From Nocardioides sp. zg-DK7169 (GTDB taxonomy: Bacteria > Actinomycetota > Actinomycetes > Propionibacteriales > Nocardioidaceae): 64,000 nucleotides of DNA. The position numbers and the translations under genes are program-made. Location of the stretch: contig NZ_JABJRA010000015.1 of assembly GCF_013155365.1 (NCBI RefSeq), forward strand, positions 1 through 64,000, read 5' to 3'. The notes beneath the pieces are model-generated. The model made no database searches. It worked only from the letters and a program-made list of their open reading frames with translations, and was not told where the DNA came from. The first letter of the stretch is position 1. Every line of letters begins with the position of its first letter. Positions 61,586 through 64,000 of the stretch are shown in pieces.

Positions 61586-63027
61586 CCGACCCTCTTCCCT
61601 CCGGCACCGCGAGCGCCGTGCTGGCGCGGCTGCGCGAGCTCCAGGCCGGCGACCTGCCGGTGCTCGGCGGACGCACTCTCGCCTACGTCTACGACTCCGG
61701 TCTCGCCGAGGTGGACCGGGTCGGGCGCGAGGCGGTGGCGGCCTACGCCGGCTCCAACGGCCTGGACCCCACGGCGTTCCCGAGCCTGCTGCGGATGGAG
61801 AACGACCTGGTCGGGTTCGCAACGCGGCTGCTCGACGCCCCGGAGGGCGCCGTGGGCACCGTGACCAGCGGCGGCACCGAGTCGGTGCTGCTCGCCGTGC
61901 AGGGCGCGCGCGACAGCCGCCCCGACGTCGCGCGCCCCACGATGGTCATCCCCTCGACCGCCCACGCCGCCTTCCACAAGGCCGCGCACTACTTCGGGGT
62001 CGAGGCGCGGGTGGTGCCCGTGGGCCCGGACTTCCGCGCCGACCCCGAGGCGATGGCCGCCGCGATCGACGACACCACCGTGCTGGTGGCGGCCAGCGCC
62101 CCCTCCTACGCCCACGGCGTGGTCGACCCGGTCGCCGAGGTCGCGGCGGCGGCCGCCGCGCGCGGCGTGCGCTGCCACGTCGACGCCTGCATCGGCGGCT
62201 GGGTCCTGCCGTACGCCGCCCGGCTGGGCCGCACCGTGCCGGCCTGGACCTTCGCGGTCCCCGGCGTCACCTCGGTCTCGGTCGACCTGCACAAGTACGC
62301 CTACGCCCCGAAGGGCGCCTCGCTGCTGCTGCACCGCACCCCCGCGCTGCGGCGCCCGCAGTTCTTCGCCTCCGCGGCGTGGCCGGGCTACACGATGCTC
62401 AACCCCACGATGCAGTCGACACGCTCCGGCGGTCCGCTGGCCGGTGCCTGGGCGGTGGTGACCACGCTCGGCGACGAGGGCTACGAGCGGCTCACCGCCG
62501 ACGTGCTGGCCGCCGTCGACCGGATCGTCGCCGGGGTCGCCGACCACCCCGGGCTGCACCTGGTGGCCGAGCCGGACTCGACACTGGTCGCGCTGGGCAC
62601 CGACGCGAGCTGCGACCCGTTCACGGTGTGCGACGAGATGGCCGCGCGCGGGTGGTACGTCCAGCCGCAGATGAGCTTCGCCGGCGCGCCGGCCACGATC
62701 CACCTCTCGGTCAGCGCCGCCACCCTCGCCGGCGTCGAGGACCTCCTGGTCGCCCTGCGCGACTCGGTGGCCGCCGCGGTGGCGGCCGGGCCGGTCCGGG
62801 TCGACCCCGGCGTCGCGGCGTACGTCGAGGCGCTCGACCCCGCGGGGCTCGACGAGGCCGACTTCGACGGCCTGCTGGCCGCCTCGGGGCTGGCCGGCCA
62901 GGGGGCCGACGGCACGGTGGCGCTGCCCGAGCGGATGGCCGAGGTCAACGCGCTGCTCGACCTGGCCAGCCCGGCGATGCGCGAGGCGCTGCTGGTCGCC
63001 TTCCTGGACCGGCTGGCGCGCCCGTGA
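61582..63027 (+). CDS. PLP-dependent lyase, sphingosine-1-phosphate-lyase-like
   Basis: This 481-residue group II decarboxylase-type PLP enzyme has the sphingosine-phosphate-lyase signature VDLHKYAYAPKGASLLL, in which the Lys after SVDLH binds PLP. Other family parts are GTVTSGGTESVLLAVQGARD, STAHAAFHKAAHYFG and HVDACIGGWVLPYA. The C-terminal 100 residues are less conserved. Bacterial relatives act on phosphorylated long-chain bases or unknown amines. It overlaps both the MFS gene (ATGA) and ung (GTGA). Confidence 0.85.
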   Translation: MTDPLPSGTASAVLARLRELQAGDLPVLGGRTLAYVYDSGLAEVDRVGREAVAAYAGSNGLDPTAFPSLLRMENDLVGFATRLLDAPEGAVGTVTSGGTESVLLAVQGARDSRPDVARPTMVIPSTAHAAFHKAAHYFGVEARVVPVGPDFRADPEAMAAAIDDTTVLVAASAPSYAHGVVDPVAEVAAAAAARGVRCHVDACIGGWVLPYAARLGRTVPAWTFAVPGVTSVSVDLHKYAYAPKGASLLLHRTPALRRPQFFASAAWPGYTMLNPTMQSTRSGGPLAGAWAVVTTLGDEGYERLTADVLAAVDRIVAGVADHPGLHLVAEPDSTLVALGTDASCDPFTVCDEMAARGWYVQPQMSFAGAPATIHLSVSAATLAGVEDLLVALRDSVAAAVAAGPVRVDPGVAAYVEALDPAGLDEADFDGLLAASGLAGQGADGTVALPERMAEVNALLDLASPAMREALLVAFLDRLARP

Positions 63028-63716
63028 GCGCCCTGGAGCGGCTGGTCGACCGCGGCCTCGTCGCGCCGGACTGGGCGCACGCGCTGGCCCCCGTCGACGC
63101 GCTGATCGGCGAGCTCGGGGACTTCCTGCGCGCCGAGCTCGCGGCCGGGCGGCCCTACCTGCCCGAGGGCGATCGGGTCTTCCGCGCCTTCGAGCGCCCG
63201 TTGGCCGACGTGCGGGTGCTCATCGTCGGGCAGGACCCCTACCCGACCCCGGGGCACCCGATCGGGCTGAGCTTCGCCGTCGACGCCGAGGTGCGCCCGC
63301 TGCCGCGCAGCCTGGCCAACATCTACCGCGAGGCGACCGAGGACCTGGGGATCACGATGCCCGCCCACGGCGACCTCACCGCCTGGGCCGACCGCGGGGT
63401 GATGCTGCTCAACCGGGTGCTGACCGTGCGGCCCGGCGAGTCCGGCTCGCACCGCCGGCGCGGCTGGGAGCAGGTCACCGAGTGCGCGATCCGCGCCCTC
63501 GCCGCCCGCGGCGGGCCGCTCGCGGCGATCCTGTGGGGCCGCGACGCCCAGTCGCTCACCCCGCTCCTCGACGGCGTGGGGGTGGTCGCCTCCGCGCACC
63601 CGTCGCCGCTGTCGGCGCGCCGCGGGTTCTTCGGCTCCCGGCCCTTCAGCCGCGTGGACGCGCTGCTCCTCGAGCAGGGCGGCGCCCCGGTCGACTGGAC
63701 GCTCCCGATGGAATAA
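63024..63716 (+). CDS. ung: Uracil-DNA glycosylase
   Basis: This 230-residue family 1 enzyme removes uracil from DNA. The water-activating loop is VLIVGQDPYPTPGHPIGLSF (Asp in GQDPY) and the His motif is ASAHPSPLSARRGFFGSRPF. LLNRVLTVRPGESGSHRRRG lies between them. The GTG start overlaps the lyase gene stop (GTGA), an unexpected operon for a repair enzyme. The TAA stop is rare in this window. Confidence 0.95.
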   Translation: MSALERLVDRGLVAPDWAHALAPVDALIGELGDFLRAELAAGRPYLPEGDRVFRAFERPLADVRVLIVGQDPYPTPGHPIGLSFAVDAEVRPLPRSLANIYREATEDLGITMPAHGDLTAWADRGVMLLNRVLTVRPGESGSHRRRGWEQVTECAIRALAARGGPLAAILWGRDAQSLTPLLDGVGVVASAHPSPLSARRGFFGSRPFSRVDALLLEQGGAPVDWTLPME

Positions 63717-63718
63717 AG

Positions 63719-63729
63719 TTGAAGATCAA
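63719..63729. promoter_or_regulatory. Small inverted repeat in an AT-rich patch upstream of the dioxygenase
   Basis: TTGA-AGA-TCAA lies in an AT-rich stretch (about 63713-63733) that stands out from the background, between ung and the YgiD-type gene. MarR-type operators often have TTGA/TCAA arms, but the arms are only four bases. GGAG precedes the next ATG. Confidence 0.35.
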
Positions 63730-63744
63730 ACCATTGGAGTGAGC

Positions 63745-64000
63745 ATGGACGCGCCGAACACCCCCACCCCCGCGGACCGGATGCCGGCCCTCTACCTCGG
63801 GCACGGCGCTCCCCCGCTCCTTGACGACCCGGTCTGGTCGGGCCAGCTGGCGACGCTCGCCCGCGAGCTCCCGCGCCCGAAGGCGATCCTGATCGTCAGC
63901 GCCCACTGGGAGTCCGCCCCGCTCAGCCTCAGCGGCAACGGCGCGCCGCTGGTCTACGACTTCGGCGGCTTCGACCCGAAGTACTACCGGATGACCTACC
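63745..64000 (+). CDS. YgiD-type class III extradiol dioxygenase (3' end outside window)
   Basis: The visible 85 residues match the N-terminus of 4,5-DOPA-type extradiol dioxygenases: MPALYLGHGAPPLLDDPVWS with the metal-binding His in GHGAPP, then KAILIVSAHWESAPLSLSGN with the second His in SAHWE, and YDFGGFDPKYYRM. These enzymes open catechol-like rings with Fe(II) or Zn(II); the real substrate is uncertain. The gene runs off the right edge. The ATG is chosen; a GTG two codons earlier is possible. Confidence 0.9.
   Translation, partial: MDAPNTPTPADRMPALYLGHGAPPLLDDPVWSGQLATLARELPRPKAILIVSAHWESAPLSLSGNGAPLVYDFGGFDPKYYRMTY

Overview
The window is very GC-rich (roughly 70 percent or more), densely packed and full of stop-start overlaps (ATGA, GTGA, TGATG). 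Gene content points to a free-living actinobacterium, most likely Nocardioides or another Nocardioidaceae. The clues are an XPB-type repair helicase beside its helicase-associated partner, a CysO-type sulfur carrier, DUF3263, a DUF222/HNH gene and a form II CO-dehydrogenase-like cluster. The genus is inference; no rRNA or tRNA gene was seen. Many genes carry a TANNNT hexamer 5-8 bases before the start codon, so leaderless mRNAs look common.

Layout. 1-19.7 kb is mostly housekeeping: a partial FHA-type gene, XPB and its partner, serA, a MpaB-like oxygenase, a secreted protein, a ketosteroid isomerase, an HD hydrolase, cutC, a three-gene WXG100-like cassette, a GntR regulator with a palindromic operator, an FtsX-type ABC exporter, AlkB, an aldo/keto reductase and LapA. 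19.8-32.5 kb is one long minus-strand block for a form II molybdenum hydroxylase. It contains coxS-coxL-coxM-coxG, a GAF-wHTH regulator, a lipoprotein hydrolase and cupin, XdhC, VWA and MoxR maturation proteins, a MocA-like cytidylyltransferase, an anti-sigma-like protein and an ECF sigma factor. 32.5-40.8 kb is a complete respiratory nitrate reductase operon, narK-narG-narH-narJ-narI, all five genes overlapping. 40.9-42.7 kb is a groEL with two tandem CIRCE-type operators.

43.7-45.5 kb holds an ECF42-like sigma factor with two DGPF (YciI) genes, one of them apparently shortened by an internal deletion. 46-47.8 kb has cysO and thrC behind a SAM-I riboswitch. 47.9-49.9 kb is a small mobile or decayed zone: an inverted-repeat relic, a DUF222/HNH gene whose promoter spacer is an exact actinobacterial SOS box, and a broken gene fragment. 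49.9-56.3 kb carries otsB and otsA 4 kb apart, with a DUF3263/LytR_C pair, a Gfo/Idh/MocA oxidoreductase and a DesK/NarL-type two-component pair between them. 56.3-64 kb has a secreted SGNH hydrolase, an FMN-binding glutamate-synthase-like protein, a PhaC-like hydrolase, a coupled MFS / sphingosine-phosphate-lyase-like / ung operon and a partial YgiD-type dioxygenase.

The most unusual unexplained structure is a family of 22-bp tandem repeats with core GAGTCGGC. It occurs at four intergenic loci, three of them gaps between converging genes. Other points worth follow-up are a CysO whose product ends in GGC, a probable CTG-started sigma factor, CRP-like palindromes at the nar and cox promoters, and an ECF sigma operon coupled to molybdenum-cofactor maturation.
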